A stretch of 64,000 nt of DNA. Origin: Halomonas sp. M20 (GTDB lineage Bacteria; Pseudomonadota; Gammaproteobacteria; Pseudomonadales; Halomonadaceae). Location: positions 1 through 64,000 of the forward strand of contig NZ_JACNMQ010000002.1 of the NCBI RefSeq assembly GCF_020622265.1, in the 5' to 3' direction. The first letter of the stretch is position 1. Every line of letters begins with the position of its first letter. Both the position numbers and the translations under genes were made by a program. Shown here piece after piece: positions 34,224-45,103 of this stretch. Under the pieces are notes generated by a model that searched no databases, was not told where the DNA came from, and saw nothing but the letters and a program-made list of their open reading frames with translations.

Positions 34224-35849
34224 CTATCGACTTCCGATCTGGGCGTCATCGCGGCTTGAGGCCGCCATGGATTCCCGTGCTTGGGCGAAATAGCCGGCAA
34301 TGAAGTCATCGAAGGGATCGGTGTCCGCTGCCTCGATGTCGCGCTGCTGCTGACAGGACGTCTCGGTGAGCTGAGTAAACAAGGCCTCGTGAGCACGATC
34401 CATGGGCTCGTTGCGCAGCTCCTCCGCCTGGGAACGCGCAAGCTCGGCGACATAGTCGACGAACTCGTTGCCGCTCTCTTCGAGCACAGCAAGCAGGCGG
34501 CCGGAGGGGGTCGTCTCGGGCCTACTCAAACGAGGCGCCAACGCCTTGATCGCATCGCGATGAGGCTGCTCCTTCTCGTTGATGTCGAGCAACTCCGCTA
34601 CCTTGTAAAGGCCGGCGAAAATTTCCTCGGCACGATCAGCGAGCCCGCGCTCCTGCTTGTCGATCGACAGGCACAGGGATGGATCGCGTCCTTTAGCTGT
34701 CACCAGCCCCCGATTGTCATCGAGATGATCGCACTCTTCATCGGAAATCCAGGGCGCCTCGGAAAGTAGACACCACATTAGGAAGGTATCCAGGAAGCGC
34801 ATCTGCGTCTCATCGATACCGAGGGCAAGAAACGGATTGAGATCCAGACAGCGCACTTCGACATATTCCACACCGCGCGCCTCGAGCGCCTGGGCCGGCG
34901 TCTCACCCTGCCCCGTGATCCGCTTGGGACGAATATCGCTGTAATATTCGTTCTCGATCTGCAGGATGTTGGAATTGAGTTGACGCCAGTTGCCGTTGTC
35001 ATCCACGCCGATTCGCTCATAGGCAGGCCAGGGCGTGGTGATCGCGCTGCGCAGCGTTCCCACATAGTTGGAGAGCGAATTGAAGCAGATCTTGAGCTGT
35101 GCCTGAACCTTGTTCTGGTAGCCCAGATCGGACATGCGCAGACTGGTGGCATAGGGCGCGTAGAGCGTATTGCGCCCATGGGTTTTCAGTTTGTCGGGCA
35201 CTTCTCCGGTGAAAAAGCTTCTATCCAGTGCCGGCGAAGCACCAAACAGATACAACAGCAGCCAGCTATTGCGGCGAAAATTACGAATCAAATCAAAATA
35301 GCGGCCCGTCTGATAGGCTTGCAGTGGTTTGGCCTGAGCGCCTTCCACTTCCTGGAGTACCGGCCAGAGCTGTTCCGGTAACGAGACATTGTAATGGATG
35401 CCGGCAATGGACTGCATGATGCGTCCATAGCGAGCATCCAGGCCGCGCCGATAGATGTGCTTCATCTTGCCGGAATTGGAACTGCCGTAATCAGCGATGG
35501 GCACGCTGTCATTGCCGTTCAAACGACAAGGCATACTGGCAGGCCAGATCAGTTCGTCTTCCAGATGGCGATAGCTGAAGCGATGCAAATCCGCGAGAAA
35601 CGACAGCGTATCGCTAGGCCGGCTGTGTACCGGTGTAATGTACTCGAGAAGCGATTCGGAATAATCCGTGGTGATATAAGGGTGTGTCAGCTTCGAGCCA
35701 AACTCGGCGGGGTGCGGAGTCTGGACGATATTGCCCTGCATGTCGGTACGCAACCCTTCCTTTTCGACGCCACGGCGCAAACGTCCCATGCGCCCCTGGC
35801 GGGCCACTTCCCTTAGCCCTGCGATAGCATTGTCTAGTTGCTCGGACAA
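34224..35849 (-). CDS. gshA: Glutamate-cysteine ligase
   Basis: Catalyses the first step of glutathione synthesis, joining glutamate and cysteine with ATP. The 541-residue protein is of the gammaproteobacterial class I type: GVEKEGLRTDMQGNI, HPYITTDYSESLLEYITPV, LRMSDLGYQNKVQ, and VEYVEVRCLDLNPFLALGID. The start codon is TTG, with AAGGGG eight bases upstream and residues SEQLDNAIAGL after it. dsbB follows immediately. The 249-base stretch upstream holds repeat copy B. Confidence 0.92.
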   Translation of the reverse strand: MSEQLDNAIAGLREVARQGRMGRLRRGVEKEGLRTDMQGNIVQTPHPAEFGSKLTHPYITTDYSESLLEYITPVHSRPSDTLSFLADLHRFSYRHLEDELIWPASMPCRLNGNDSVPIADYGSSNSGKMKHIYRRGLDARYGRIMQSIAGIHYNVSLPEQLWPVLQEVEGAQAKPLQAYQTGRYFDLIRNFRRNSWLLLYLFGASPALDRSFFTGEVPDKLKTHGRNTLYAPYATSLRMSDLGYQNKVQAQLKICFNSLSNYVGTLRSAITTPWPAYERIGVDDNGNWRQLNSNILQIENEYYSDIRPKRITGQGETPAQALEARGVEYVEVRCLDLNPFLALGIDETQMRFLDTFLMWCLLSEAPWISDEECDHLDDNRGLVTAKGRDPSLCLSIDKQERGLADRAEEIFAGLYKVAELLDINEKEQPHRDAIKALAPRLSRPETTPSGRLLAVLEESGNEFVDYVAELARSQAEELRNEPMDRAHEALFTQLTETSCQQQRDIEAADTDPFDDFIAGYFAQARESMAASSRDDAQIGSR

Positions 35850-35952
35850 GATGAATACCCCTTTTTGAAGGCGATAGGCCGGCCCAGTATCCGGCGTTTC
35901 ATGATCTTTCGATTATGATGGCAGATGAAACCGTTTCAACCCTAAGGAAAAA

Positions 35953-36083
35953 CTGAATACATGTCTGCACCGGCGTATCGTTGCGTTGCGCGGTACTCAA
36001 AGACTCGCCTAACCCCAAGTTATGTCTCGCCTTTTGCGTTCCGTGCGCCTTGCGATTCATCCGGTTCGCCGATTTATTCAGCG
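35953..36083 (-). repeat. Dispersed 130-bp repeat, copy B
   Basis: Read on the minus strand, this is the second copy of the element at 24788-24920, about 80% identical. It starts CGCTGAATAAAT and ends CATGTATTCAG, so its tips are inverted repeats of each other. It begins 15 bases after the tex stop codon, in the direction of tex transcription, and ends about 100 bases before the gshA start. No coding capacity is seen. Confidence 0.75.
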
Positions 36084-36098
36084 CTTTCCTAACGACCA

Positions 36099-38468
36099 TC
36101 ATTTCCTGCTTCTCGCCTTGAGCAACGCCTCACCCAGGGCGCCCATCTGACCCGCTTGTGACACGCCGCCGCGCTCTTTGTTTCCGTGAGCCGGCTGCCC
36201 TCGCGACTTGCCTGAATCCTTGTCACGCCGCGAGCTTCTGGAAGGTTTGGCCTCGCCGGCGTCGCCGGGCTGGTCCTGCATGCGCATGGAAAGCCCGATT
36301 CGCTTGCGCTCGATGTCCACTGTCATGACCTTGACCTTGACGATATCACCCGCCTTGACCACCTGGCGCGGATCTTCGACGAAGGTGTCGGAAAGCGCCG
36401 AGATGTGCACCAGTCCATCCTGGTGCACGCCGACATCGACGAAGGCGCCAAAGTGAGTGACGTTGGTTACCGTGCCTTCGAGGATCATGCCGGGTTCGAG
36501 ATCCTTGATTTTTTCCACACCTTCGCGAAATTCCGCGGCACGGAACTCGGGCCGTGGATCACGCCCCGGCTTGTCGAGCTCCTTGAGGATATCCGTCACC
36601 GTGGGCACACCGAATTTATCATCGGTGAAGTCGGAAGGTTTCAACGCCTTGAGATAGGCGCCATCTCCGATCAGACTCGCCAGTTCACGTCCGCCACGCT
36701 CGGCGATACGCGACACCAGCGGATAGGCTTCCGGATGCACGGCACTGGCATCCAGGGGGTTGTCACCCTGCATGATGCGCAGGAAACCCGCGCACTGTTC
36801 AAACGTACGCGGCCCCAGACGCGCCACCTCGAGCAGTTCCCGGCGATTGTGAAATGCCCCTTGCGCGTTGCGCCGCACCACGATGTTGTCCGCAAGCCCC
36901 GGGTTGAGCCCTGAAACCCGGGCCAACAGCGCACTCGAGGCGGTATTGAGATCGACGCCGACGGCATTGACGCAATCCTCGATCACGGTTTCCAGGCTGC
37001 GGGAGAGCTGCACTTGAGAAACGTCGTGCTGATATTGGCCGACCCCGATGGACTTGGGCTCGATCTTGACCAGTTCCGCCAGCGGATCCTGCAGACGGCG
37101 GGCGATGGAAACCGCCCCGCGAATGGTGACATCGAGCTCCGGGAATTCCCGGGCGGCGATCTCGGAAGCGGAGTAAACCGAGGCCCCCGCTTCGCTGACC
37201 ATGACCTTGGCCAGCCTGCGCGAGCTGCTTGCCGCGGCGAAATGCTTGACCAGCTCTCCGGCCAGCTTGTCGGTTTCCCGGCTGGCGGTACCGTTGCCAA
37301 TGGCGATAAGCGTGACATCGTGTTTCTCGACCAGCCTGGCCAGGGTTGCCAGGGCTTCATCCCAGCGCTTCTGCGGCGCATGCGGATAAATGACGGCGTG
37401 ATCGAGGAACTGGCCCGTCGAGTCCACTACCGCGACCTTGCAGCCGGTGCGTAGCCCCGGATCCAGCGCCAGGGTCGACTTGGGGCCGGCCGGAGCGGCC
37501 AGCAGAAGATCCTTGAGGTTGGCGGCAAACACGTTTATGGCGTCATGCTCGGCCCGCTCTCGCAGTCGCCCCATCAGCTCGGTTTCCAGGTGGGTGTAGA
37601 GCTTGACCCGCCAGGTCCAGCGCACCACTTCCCGCAGCCAGCGATTGCCCGGGCGGCTTTGGCCATCGTTAGCGAGATCGATGTCGAAATGCTTGGCGAT
37701 GGTAACCTCGGCGGGATGAATCGCCGCTTCGTCTTCGCCGGGGAGCTTGAGCGCAAGCCCAAGCACGCCTTCGTTGCGCCCGCGAAACATCGCCAGGGCA
37801 CGATGGGACGGCACCTTGGCCAGGCGTTCGTCGTGCTCGAAGTAATCCGAAAACTTGGCCCCTTCCTGCTGCTTGCCCTCGATCACCCGAGCGCTGAGCT
37901 CGCTCTCGTCCCACAGCCGATCCCGCAAGCGACCCACCAACTCCGCATCCTCGGCAAAGCGCTCCATGAGAATCTGCTTGGCGCCATCCAGTGCCGCCTT
38001 GGCATCCTCCACGCCCTTGTCGGCGTCCACGTAACTCAGTGCGGTGGATTGAGGGTCGAGGCCAGGGTCAGCCAATAGCGCATCCGCCAGGGGCTCGAGT
38101 CCGGCTTCCCGGGCAATCTGCGCCTTGGTACGACGCTTCTTCTTGTAGGGCAGATAGAGATCTTCCAGACGCTGTTTGGTATCCGCCTCGCGAATCTGTT
38201 TAGACAACTCATCGGTTAGCTTGCCCTGCTCGTCGATGCTGGCAAGCACCGTCTCGCGACGCTCTTCCAGTTCACGCAGATAGCGCAACCGCTCTTCCAG
38301 AGTGCGCAGCTGGCCATCATCGAGGCCGCCGGTGACCTCCTTACGATAGCGAGAGATGAAAGGCACGGTGGCACCGCCATCGAGCAGCTCCACGGCGGCG
38401 GCTACCTGTTGCGGGCGAACTGTAAGCTCTTCAGCAAGGCGCTGAATGATCTGGGTCTGGGCGTCCAT
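36099..38468 (-). CDS. tex: Tex-family RNA-binding transcription accessory protein
   Basis: A 789-residue Tex/YhgF protein that binds nucleic acid through a C-terminal S1 domain and affects transcription and toxin-gene expression in relatives. Domains in order: Tex N-terminal helices ([20 protein letters not shown]), the YqgF-like core ([17 protein letters not shown]), helix-hairpin-helix repeats ([19 protein letters not shown]), and S1 ([20 protein letters not shown]). The C terminus is a low-complexity basic tail ([15 protein letters not shown]). Gene stands alone, with repeat B directly downstream. Confidence 0.92.
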   Translation of the reverse strand: MDAQTQIIQRLAEELTVRPQQVAAAVELLDGGATVPFISRYRKEVTGGLDDGQLRTLEERLRYLRELEERRETVLASIDEQGKLTDELSKQIREADTKQRLEDLYLPYKKKRRTKAQIAREAGLEPLADALLADPGLDPQSTALSYVDADKGVEDAKAALDGAKQILMERFAEDAELVGRLRDRLWDESELSARVIEGKQQEGAKFSDYFEHDERLAKVPSHRALAMFRGRNEGVLGLALKLPGEDEAAIHPAEVTIAKHFDIDLANDGQSRPGNRWLREVVRWTWRVKLYTHLETELMGRLRERAEHDAINVFAANLKDLLLAAPAGPKSTLALDPGLRTGCKVAVVDSTGQFLDHAVIYPHAPQKRWDEALATLARLVEKHDVTLIAIGNGTASRETDKLAGELVKHFAAASSSRRLAKVMVSEAGASVYSASEIAAREFPELDVTIRGAVSIARRLQDPLAELVKIEPKSIGVGQYQHDVSQVQLSRSLETVIEDCVNAVGVDLNTASSALLARVSGLNPGLADNIVVRRNAQGAFHNRRELLEVARLGPRTFEQCAGFLRIMQGDNPLDASAVHPEAYPLVSRIAERGGRELASLIGDGAYLKALKPSDFTDDKFGVPTVTDILKELDKPGRDPRPEFRAAEFREGVEKIKDLEPGMILEGTVTNVTHFGAFVDVGVHQDGLVHISALSDTFVEDPRQVVKAGDIVKVKVMTVDIERKRIGLSMRMQDQPGDAGEAKPSRSSRRDKDSGKSRGQPAHGNKERGGVSQAGQMGALGEALLKARSRK

Positions 38469-38720
38469 GAGGTTCCTGACGTCATTACGAATCTTGCGCG
38501 CACGCCCTATACGGCGGCGGCGCTTTTAAATGGCGACAAGGTACCACAAAGCGCGCCGATGGCGCAGAGCAACCCGCTTGTTCATCTAACTGAAACCGAG
38601 AGTTTAAAAATCGTTTTCTTGCAAGGCACAGCACTTCAGTCACGACTGAGCCTGCCGATATGAAAACTATGTGAATAATAAACTCATACACCTCTCCCAA
38701 CCTGCCGGCACTGAACAACA

Positions 38721-40421
38721 ATGAAAATGACAAAACACCTGAACAAGATAAGCGTAAAATATGCCGCCGCCTTCATTGGCGTGGCCCTCTCTCTAATGGC
38801 AGCCATTACGGTCATTCTCTTCCTGGTCGGTACCGTCAAGGAGCGCATGACGGAATTCAGCGGCACTTTCAACAATGCGACCTCGGCTATTCTCAATGCG
38901 GACCGCGATCTGTATCAGGCCCATGTCGCTACTCTGGAATACTTGAGCGAAGAATCGGGCACGGAGAAAGCCCAGACACAACTCGGCGATTATCGGGATA
39001 ACGCCGAGCAGGCCTATGAGCGCATGCTGGATTTTGCTCGTTTGCTGGCAGGGTATCCTGACATCGTGGCAAAGCTGAGCGCTTTCGAACCCCTTTACAA
39101 GGAATGGACCCAGCAGGCCGAGCTGGTATTCTCTTTGCACGATAGCGGTCGATTAGATGAAGCGGAAACGCAACTCGAAGGCCCAGCGATCAAGGCGTTC
39201 GATGCCCTGCGAGACGTCTACGACGCCGGCGGTGAGGCGGCGGCGGCAAAAGTCGATGAACTTGAAGCCGCCACGCTTGCAAAGATCAAGACCCAGCAGT
39301 ATTCCGTTATTGTCTTTACCCTGCTGGTTTTCGTCATTGCCGTGGCCATCGCACTTGGCGGTCCGCTGATGATGTCCCGCGCCATTCGGCAGATCACTCA
39401 CCGTATCAAGGAGATTGCCGAAGGCGATGGCGACCTGACCGCGCGCATCGACTCCAAGCGCAAGGATGAGATCGGGGAGCTGGCAGGCCAATTCGATGTC
39501 TTCGTCAAGCGTATCGACCAGACTCTGCAATCCGTGCGTGCCAGCACCCACGGCGTGCATCATGCCGCGGACGAGATTGCCAAGAGCAGTCAGGATCTCT
39601 CTTCGCGTAGCGAGCAGGCGGCATCCAATCTTCAGGAAACCTCTGCCTCCATGGAAGAAATCACCTCCACAGTGAACAACACCGCGGAATCGGCCCAGCA
39701 GGCCAACCAACTCGTCCAGTCGACGGCGGATGTGGCGCGTCAGGGCCGGGAAGCCATGGAACGGGTCGAAAAGACCATGGATGAAATCAGCGCTTCCGCG
39801 GCCCAGATCAACGACATCATCACCCTGATCGACGGCATCGCGTTCCAAACCAACATTCTGGCGCTCAATGCCTCCGTCGAGGCAGCCCGGGCCGGTGAAC
39901 ATGGTCGCGGTTTTGCCGTTGTGGCACAGGAAGTGCGTACCCTCGCCAGCCGCTCCGGCGATGCTTCAAAAAATATTCGGGAATTGATCGACACCTCAGT
40001 GACTCGCACCGAGTCCGGCGCCGCGCTGGTCAAGAGTACCGGAAAGACCATGCAGGAAATCGTGGAAAGCATCCGCCGAGTAACCGATGTCATCGGTGAG
40101 ATCAGCGCGGGAACCAAGGAGCAGAGCCTGGGTATCGGCCAGGTCAATACTGCCGTCGGCGAACTCGATGCCATGACCCAGCAGAATGCCGCCATGGTCG
40201 AGCAGAGCAATGCCGCCGCCAGTGAGATGCGCGAACAGGCCGAACGGCTCAATAGCTTGATCGCCTCGTTCCGCCTGGGCGACGATCTGAGCGTCGATTC
40301 AGCCTCTTCATTGAAGACACCCTCGGTGAAGCCGCCTGCCCCCGTGGTAAAGACTCACTCCGACAGGAAAACATTAACGAAACCCAGCACCGCGCAAGCC
40401 GAGGAGTGGGAAGAGTTCTGA
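38721..40421 (+). CDS. Methyl-accepting chemotaxis protein
   Basis: A 566-residue chemoreceptor with TM1 ([20 protein letters not shown], ~17-36), a periplasmic four-helix-bundle sensor, TM2 ([17 protein letters not shown], ~197-213), a HAMP domain ([20 protein letters not shown]), methylation helices and the hairpin tip ([20 protein letters not shown]). It ends in EWEEF, a C-terminal pentapeptide like the NWETF that tethers CheR and CheB. The ligand is unknown. No che genes are nearby, so it is an orphan receptor. No convincing sigma-28 promoter was found upstream. Confidence 0.92.
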   Translation: MKMTKHLNKISVKYAAAFIGVALSLMAAITVILFLVGTVKERMTEFSGTFNNATSAILNADRDLYQAHVATLEYLSEESGTEKAQTQLGDYRDNAEQAYERMLDFARLLAGYPDIVAKLSAFEPLYKEWTQQAELVFSLHDSGRLDEAETQLEGPAIKAFDALRDVYDAGGEAAAAKVDELEAATLAKIKTQQYSVIVFTLLVFVIAVAIALGGPLMMSRAIRQITHRIKEIAEGDGDLTARIDSKRKDEIGELAGQFDVFVKRIDQTLQSVRASTHGVHHAADEIAKSSQDLSSRSEQAASNLQETSASMEEITSTVNNTAESAQQANQLVQSTADVARQGREAMERVEKTMDEISASAAQINDIITLIDGIAFQTNILALNASVEAARAGEHGRGFAVVAQEVRTLASRSGDASKNIRELIDTSVTRTESGAALVKSTGKTMQEIVESIRRVTDVIGEISAGTKEQSLGIGQVNTAVGELDAMTQQNAAMVEQSNAAASEMREQAERLNSLIASFRLGDDLSVDSASSLKTPSVKPPAPVVKTHSDRKTLTKPSTAQAEEWEEF

Positions 40422-40446
40422 CCCCAGAGTTCAAATGAAGCAATCA

Positions 40447-40482
40447 ACAACGGCCCGACTAGATCGGGCCGTTGTCGTTTTT
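40447..40482 (+). terminator. Terminator after the chemoreceptor gene
   Basis: ACAACGGCCCGA-CTAGA-TCGGGCCGTTGT is a perfect 12-bp stem followed by CGTTTTTG, about 25 bases after the stop codon. Confidence 0.9.
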
Positions 40483-40518
40483 GATGCCGTCAGAGGGCGT
40501 CAAAAACAGGACAGAAGA

Positions 40519-41016
40519 TCAAGCGGGAACGAACTTCAGCGCCACGCCGTTGTTGCACCAGCGAAGCCCGGTGGGTTTGGGGCCATCCTCAAACACGTGG
40601 CCTTGATGGCCGCCGCAGCGAGCGCAGTGATACTCGGTACGTGGAAACAACATGACAAAATCCAGCTCCGTCGCCAGATTACCTTCGATATGAGTGTAAA
40701 AGCTTGGCCAGCCCGTGCCGGACTCGTATTTTGCCTCGCTTGAAAACAACGGCAGATCGCAACCCGCACAATGGAACTTGCCTGGGCGCTTTTCATCATT
40801 GAGTGGGCTGCTACCCGCCCGCTCGGTGCCCGCCTCACGTAAAATTTTGAACTGCTCTTTCGTGAGCCGCTCACGCCACTGCTCTTCACTGAGATTCAGT
40901 GGCTCAATGTCCGCCGCCGGCTTGAGTTCCAGCTTAGGGCGTGCCCGTGCAATGCTTGGCAACAACCCTGCCAGCCCGCCGGCACCCAACAAGCCAAGAA
41001 AATGTCGTCGCTGCAT
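40519..41016 (-). CDS. msrB: Exported peptide-methionine (R)-S-oxide reductase
   Basis: Reduces methionine-R-sulfoxide in damaged proteins. The 165-residue product has a twin-arginine-like signal (QRRHFLGLLGAGGLAGLLP), so it should act in the periplasm. The MsrB domain has the zinc pairs CAGC and CARC, the segment SGTGWPSFY, and the catalytic cysteine in GLRWCNNGVALKF (usually RYCxNS). The ATG giving MQRRHF has AGGAG upstream. It may be a stand-alone repair enzyme for envelope proteins; the electron donor is not apparent nearby. Confidence 0.87.
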   Translation of the reverse strand: MQRRHFLGLLGAGGLAGLLPSIARARPKLELKPAADIEPLNLSEEQWRERLTKEQFKILREAGTERAGSSPLNDEKRPGKFHCAGCDLPLFSSEAKYESGTGWPSFYTHIEGNLATELDFVMLFPRTEYHCARCGGHQGHVFEDGPKPTGLRWCNNGVALKFVPA

Positions 41017-41110
41017 GTCGTTACTCCTTGATCTTTCAATCACCTGCGTCGGCGATATGTTTTTTTATGAGTGCTCGACACGAAAAATGCCGATGCATGA
41101 ATACTGCACA

Positions 41111-41140
41111 AACAAAGGGGAGCCATCATGGCTCCCCTTT
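41111..41140 (-). terminator. Terminator after pckA
   Basis: AAAGGGGAGCC-ATCAT-GGCTCCCCTTT is a perfect 11-bp stem beginning 28 bases after the pckA stop; on the minus strand TTTGTTTG follows. Confidence 0.85.
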
Positions 41141-41167
41141 GGATACGATCTCGAGTAAAAGGTTCGA

Positions 41168-42751
41168 TCAGTCGAGCGCGGGCCCTGCCTTGACGATGGC
41201 CTCGTCGATGCCTTCGAACTTCTTGAAGTTATCGACGAACTTGCCGACCAGCTGCTTCATCTGCTGCTGATAGGCATCATTGTCCTGCCAGGTATCCCGA
41301 GGGTCGAGCAGCGTCGAATCCACGCCCGATACTGCTGCCGGCACGTCCAGATTGAGCCCCTCGATATGCCGGGTCTGTGCATCCTTGAGCTCCCCGGACT
41401 GTATGGCCGTGATGATGGCGCGAGTCGTGGGAATGCTGAAACGACTGCCGCCCTGGCCGTAACTGCCGCCGGTCCAACCGGTATTGACCAGATAGACCCG
41501 GGAGCCGAAGTTCTCGATACGCTTGATCAAAAGATCCGCGTATTCCCGGGCTGGACGCGGGAAGAACGGCGCGCCGAAGCAGGTCGAGAAGGTAGCCTCG
41601 AGCCCTGCGGAGGAGCCCATCTCGGTGGAACCGACCTTGGCAGTGTAACCGGAGAGAAAGTGATAGGCGGCGGCTTCCTTGGACAGCAGTGACACCGGGG
41701 GCAACACGCCGCTCATGTCACAGGTCAGGAAAACGATGGCATTGGGCTCGCCGGCGAGGTTGTCATCGATGCGCTTTTCGATATGCTCGCGAGGATAGGC
41801 GGCGCGACTGTTCTGGGTCAGGCTATCGTCGCCATAGTCCGCATGACGCTGTTCGTCGAGCACCACGTTTTCAAGCACCGTGCCAAACTTGATCGCATCC
41901 CAGATGACCGGCTCATTTTTCCGGGAAAGGTCGATGCACTTGGCATAGCAGCCGCCTTCGATGTTGAACACCGTTCCTTCACCCCAGCCATGCTCGTCGT
42001 CACCAATGAGATAGCGCGCCGGATCCGCGGACAGTGTGGTCTTGCCGGTACCGGACAGGCCGAAGAACAAGGTGGTTTCGCCGTCATCGCCCACATTGGC
42101 ACTGCAATGCATCGGCAGCACGTCCTTTTCCGGCAACAGGAAATTCTGTACCGAGAACATGGCTTTCTTCATTTCGCCGGCATAGCGCATGCCCGCGATC
42201 AATACGCGGCGCCGGGCAAAATTGAGGATGACCGTCCCTTCCGAATTGGTGCCATCCCGCTCAGGGTCACAAACGAAGTGAGGCGCGTTGAGGATGCTCC
42301 ATTCACTCTTGCCCTTGGGATTGAAGCTTTCGGGACGCACGAACATGATGCGGCCAAACAGATTGTGCCAGGCGGTTTCGGTAGTGACACGAAGAGGCAG
42401 GTAATGCTCGGGGTCGGCACCGACGTGCAGTTCGGATTCGAAACTTTCATTTTCAGCGAGATAGTCCTCGACGCGCTCCCATAAGGCGTCGAACTGCTCG
42501 GCATCGAAAGGACGATTGACGCTTCCCCAGTCGATCAGTTCGGTCGTGGAAGGCTCATCGACGATGAAGCGATCCGCCGGTGAGCGGCCTGTGCGGGCAC
42601 CGGTTCTCACCACCAGGGCACCATTATCCGACAAATGCCCTTCCTGGCGCATTACGGCATATTCAATGAGCTCCGCGGCGCTCAAATTGAGGTGATTCCC
42701 TGTGGCGCGACTCTCGGCCGTTATCTGACGATCTGCTTGAGTAGTGGTCAT
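41168..42751 (-). CDS. pckA: Phosphoenolpyruvate carboxykinase (ATP)
   Basis: Converts oxaloacetate and ATP to PEP and CO2, the entry to gluconeogenesis. The 527-residue protein has the ATP-type signatures: [33 protein letters not shown] followed by [11 protein letters not shown] (kinase motif 1a), the acidic metal site DDEHGW, and the [12 protein letters not shown] region. Gluconeogenic use fits an organism living on organic acids or compatible solutes. The gene order hslR-hslO-pckA matches enterics. It has its own upstream region of over 200 bases and a terminator. Confidence 0.94.
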   Translation of the reverse strand: MTTTQADRQITAESRATGNHLNLSAAELIEYAVMRQEGHLSDNGALVVRTGARTGRSPADRFIVDEPSTTELIDWGSVNRPFDAEQFDALWERVEDYLAENESFESELHVGADPEHYLPLRVTTETAWHNLFGRIMFVRPESFNPKGKSEWSILNAPHFVCDPERDGTNSEGTVILNFARRRVLIAGMRYAGEMKKAMFSVQNFLLPEKDVLPMHCSANVGDDGETTLFFGLSGTGKTTLSADPARYLIGDDEHGWGEGTVFNIEGGCYAKCIDLSRKNEPVIWDAIKFGTVLENVVLDEQRHADYGDDSLTQNSRAAYPREHIEKRIDDNLAGEPNAIVFLTCDMSGVLPPVSLLSKEAAAYHFLSGYTAKVGSTEMGSSAGLEATFSTCFGAPFFPRPAREYADLLIKRIENFGSRVYLVNTGWTGGSYGQGGSRFSIPTTRAIITAIQSGELKDAQTRHIEGLNLDVPAAVSGVDSTLLDPRDTWQDNDAYQQQMKQLVGKFVDNFKKFEGIDEAIVKAGPALD

Positions 42752-42975
42752 CGTGGGTCTTTGGCCTTCAGGCCGCTCCTCTCGTTAGCCAAAGGCGCAG
42801 ATGGGTCATTACAACATCAACCGCGCCATCAACGGACGGATCACCGTCCCTGCGTGCATGCACTTTTGAGCGTATCGCACCAAAAGGCGACATTATTGCA
42901 AAAAGGCCGCCCTCGGCAAACGATGCTTTATCTCCCCCCTTAACGATGAGAATACTCAGTGCATCTAATAGGGGG

Positions 42976-43851
42976 TCAATGCAATGTCGGAGCCTCTGCG
43001 TCCGGCGAGTCGATCAATGCCTCAATTTCGGCGGCGCTGAAGTGATAATGGGTATGGCAGAAATGACACTGGGTGTCGATGGCCTGCTGCTCCGCAAGAA
43101 TGCTGCGCAGCTCGGACGCGCCCAAGCCAAGCAGCGCATTGGCGATGCGCTCCCGGGAACAGCTACAGCCAAAGTGCAGCCCTTTTGGGTCGAATACCCG
43201 GGTGGTTTCCTCATGATAGAGCCGATAAAGAAGGTCTCGCTGTTCAAGGTTCAGCAGCTCGTCACTGGATACCGTCTCTGCCAGCGTCACCATCCGGTCC
43301 CAGGCGTCTTCGTCCTGAATATCGTCATTGTCTGGCAACTGCTGTAGCAGTAGCCCCGCTGCACGATGTCCGTCGGCGTTCAACCAGAGCCGCGTAGCCA
43401 GCTGCTCGGAACGCTCGAAGTAGTTCTCGAGACACCCCGCCAGACTGCTCGCCTCGAGTTCGACGATACCCTGATAGCGGTTGCCTTCCCTGGGATCGAG
43501 GGTGATCACCAAACGGCCACCGCCTACCAGCTCCTTGAAGGAGGCATTGTCGTCTGGCAGTGCCGCCTCCTCTTCCAGACGCGCAATGGCGCGCAGCTCG
43601 CCCTCCGGATTGGACTCCGCCATCAACAGGCTAAGTGTGCCATTACCACGCACTTCAAGGCTCAGGGTACCGTCGAGCTTGATGGTTTCGGTCAGCAAGG
43701 CCGCTGCTGCCAGCAGTTCGCCAAGCTGGCGCTGAACCGCTATCGGATATGCCTGCTTTTCGAGCACTTCGGCATAGGCATTTTCAAGCGTGACGATCTC
43801 ACCACGCACATTGGTCTCATCGAAGATAAAGCGCTGAATCTGATCGTTCAT
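42976..43851 (-). CDS. hslO: Redox-regulated chaperone Hsp33
   Basis: A holdase that is switched on by oxidative unfolding when its zinc-bound cysteines form disulfides. The 291-residue product starts [19 protein letters not shown] and ends with the zinc motif CSCSRERI...[10 protein letters not shown] (CXC and CXXC). The ATG was preferred to an adjacent in-frame TTG. It follows hslR by 50 bases, probably in one transcript, and precedes pckA. Confidence 0.92.
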   Translation of the reverse strand: MNDQIQRFIFDETNVRGEIVTLENAYAEVLEKQAYPIAVQRQLGELLAAAALLTETIKLDGTLSLEVRGNGTLSLLMAESNPEGELRAIARLEEEAALPDDNASFKELVGGGRLVITLDPREGNRYQGIVELEASSLAGCLENYFERSEQLATRLWLNADGHRAAGLLLQQLPDNDDIQDEDAWDRMVTLAETVSSDELLNLEQRDLLYRLYHEETTRVFDPKGLHFGCSCSRERIANALLGLGASELRSILAEQQAIDTQCHFCHTHYHFSAAEIEALIDSPDAEAPTLH

Positions 43852-43900
43852 CAAAGGCTCTCAAGGGCTCGGTGGATGTAAAGATAGCAAATAGTCGCCT

Positions 43901-44290
43901 TTACTCGTCCGGGCGCTGACGCTGGAAGCGCTGTATGCTGCGGCGCTGCTTCTTGTCAGGGCGACCACGAGGAGCCATGACGCTACGATTGGCCAGCCGA
44001 CGATTTTCAGCTTCACGCTGGCGATGCTCAAGACTGCGCGGCGTTTCCTGATAGAGCTCCCGGGCTTCCGGTGCGCCGCGGCGTTGATCGCTTACCGACA
44101 ACACTTCGACTTCCCAGGTGTCCCAGCCTTGGGGAACCTTGATCAAAGCACCGACCTCGACACTCTTGCTCGTCTTGACCCGGCCACCGTTGTATTCGAC
44201 CTTGCCGCCCTCGATCGCTTTCTTGGCCAGGGCACGGGTCTTGAAAAAACGTGCGGCCCATAGCCACTTGTCGATGCGTACGTGCTCCAT
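43901..44290 (-). CDS. hslR: Ribosome-associated heat shock protein Hsp15
   Basis: An S4-domain RNA-binding protein that rescues 50S subunits carrying a stalled nascent chain with peptidyl-tRNA. The 129 residues begin VRIDKWLWAARFFKTRALAK and contain the S4 core KAIEGGKVEYNGGRVKTSK; the C terminus is a basic tail (GRPDKKQRRSIQRFQR). It is divergent from nudE across 111 bases and leads the hslR-hslO pair. Confidence 0.92.
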   Translation of the reverse strand: MEHVRIDKWLWAARFFKTRALAKKAIEGGKVEYNGGRVKTSKSVEVGALIKVPQGWDTWEVEVLSVSDQRRGAPEARELYQETPRSLEHRQREAENRRLANRSVMAPRGRPDKKQRRSIQRFQRQRPDE

Positions 44291-44401
44291 GTCACTCCAT
44301 AGTCAACCCAGCGCCGGCAGGCAACCAATCGTTGGCCAGACACTACCAGGCGATGGTAAAAGGGAATTGGTTTTGCCCTCATTGTACTGGATACGCTCGC
44401 C

Positions 44402-44980
44402 ATGCCGCCAATACTCCCACCCAAGCCCACGGTTCTCAATCGTGAAGAAGTCGCTCACAGCCGGCTCTTCACCATCGAGCAAGTCGACTTGCGTTTTTCA
44501 AACGGCGCCGAAAGACGTTTCGAACGATTAAAGAGCGCCAGCCGCGGTGCTGTCATGATCGTGGCCATGCCGGATCCGGAACATGTATTGCTGATTCACG
44601 AATACGCTGCCGGTTTCGATGACTATGCGCTCACCTTGCCCAAGGGCCTGGTCGATCCCGGCGAAGATATCGTCACCGCCGCCAATCGGGAGCTGATGGA
44701 AGAATGCGGTATGGGCGCCCATACCATCGAGCCTTTGATCGAGTTTTCTCTGGCACCCAATTACATGAACCATCGCATGCATGTATTACTGGCAAGCGAT
44801 TTGTATGAAAAGCGCTTGCCTGGAGACGAGCCGGAACCTCTGGTGGTCGAAACCCATGCAATCGATGATCTAACTGCCCTGCTAACTCGGGAAGACTTTC
44901 ATGAGGCACGGGCTATTGCCGCTCTGTTCATTGCCAGGGAACGCATAAAAGAGACCCAAGATGGCACTCAATGCTGGTAG
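44402..44980 (+). CDS. nudE: ADP compounds hydrolase (Nudix)
   Basis: A 192-residue Nudix hydrolase of the NudE group acting on ADP-ribose, AP3A and NADH. The Nudix box is GLVDPGEDIVTAANRELMEE then CGM; the segments LFTIEQVDLRFSNGAERRFE and EFSLAPNYMNHRMHVLLASD are typical. NudE next to hslR-hslO-pckA is the enteric neighbourhood, which supports the specific name over other Nudix types. Confidence 0.88.
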   Translation: MPPILPPKPTVLNREEVAHSRLFTIEQVDLRFSNGAERRFERLKSASRGAVMIVAMPDPEHVLLIHEYAAGFDDYALTLPKGLVDPGEDIVTAANRELMEECGMGAHTIEPLIEFSLAPNYMNHRMHVLLASDLYEKRLPGDEPEPLVVETHAIDDLTALLTREDFHEARAIAALFIARERIKETQDGTQCW

Positions 44981-45103
44981 TGCAACAGCATTTCAGTGGA
45001 GAATGCTTATTGGATAAGGCAATTTGCAAAATGGAAACGTCTCGTCTAACATTTGTACAATTATACAACCCTGTATAGATAAATAGATAAAAAGGAGCGT
45101 GAA

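Noticed and set aside
38654-38661. GCCGATAT before the chemoreceptor gene, resembling a sigma-28 -10 box
   Set aside because: No TAAA-type -35 element is present 15 bases upstream; the nearest is about 45 bases away.
41783-42484. A 233-codon plus-strand frame opposite pckA
   Set aside because: Antisense to the conserved kinase region of pckA; no start signal or homology features.
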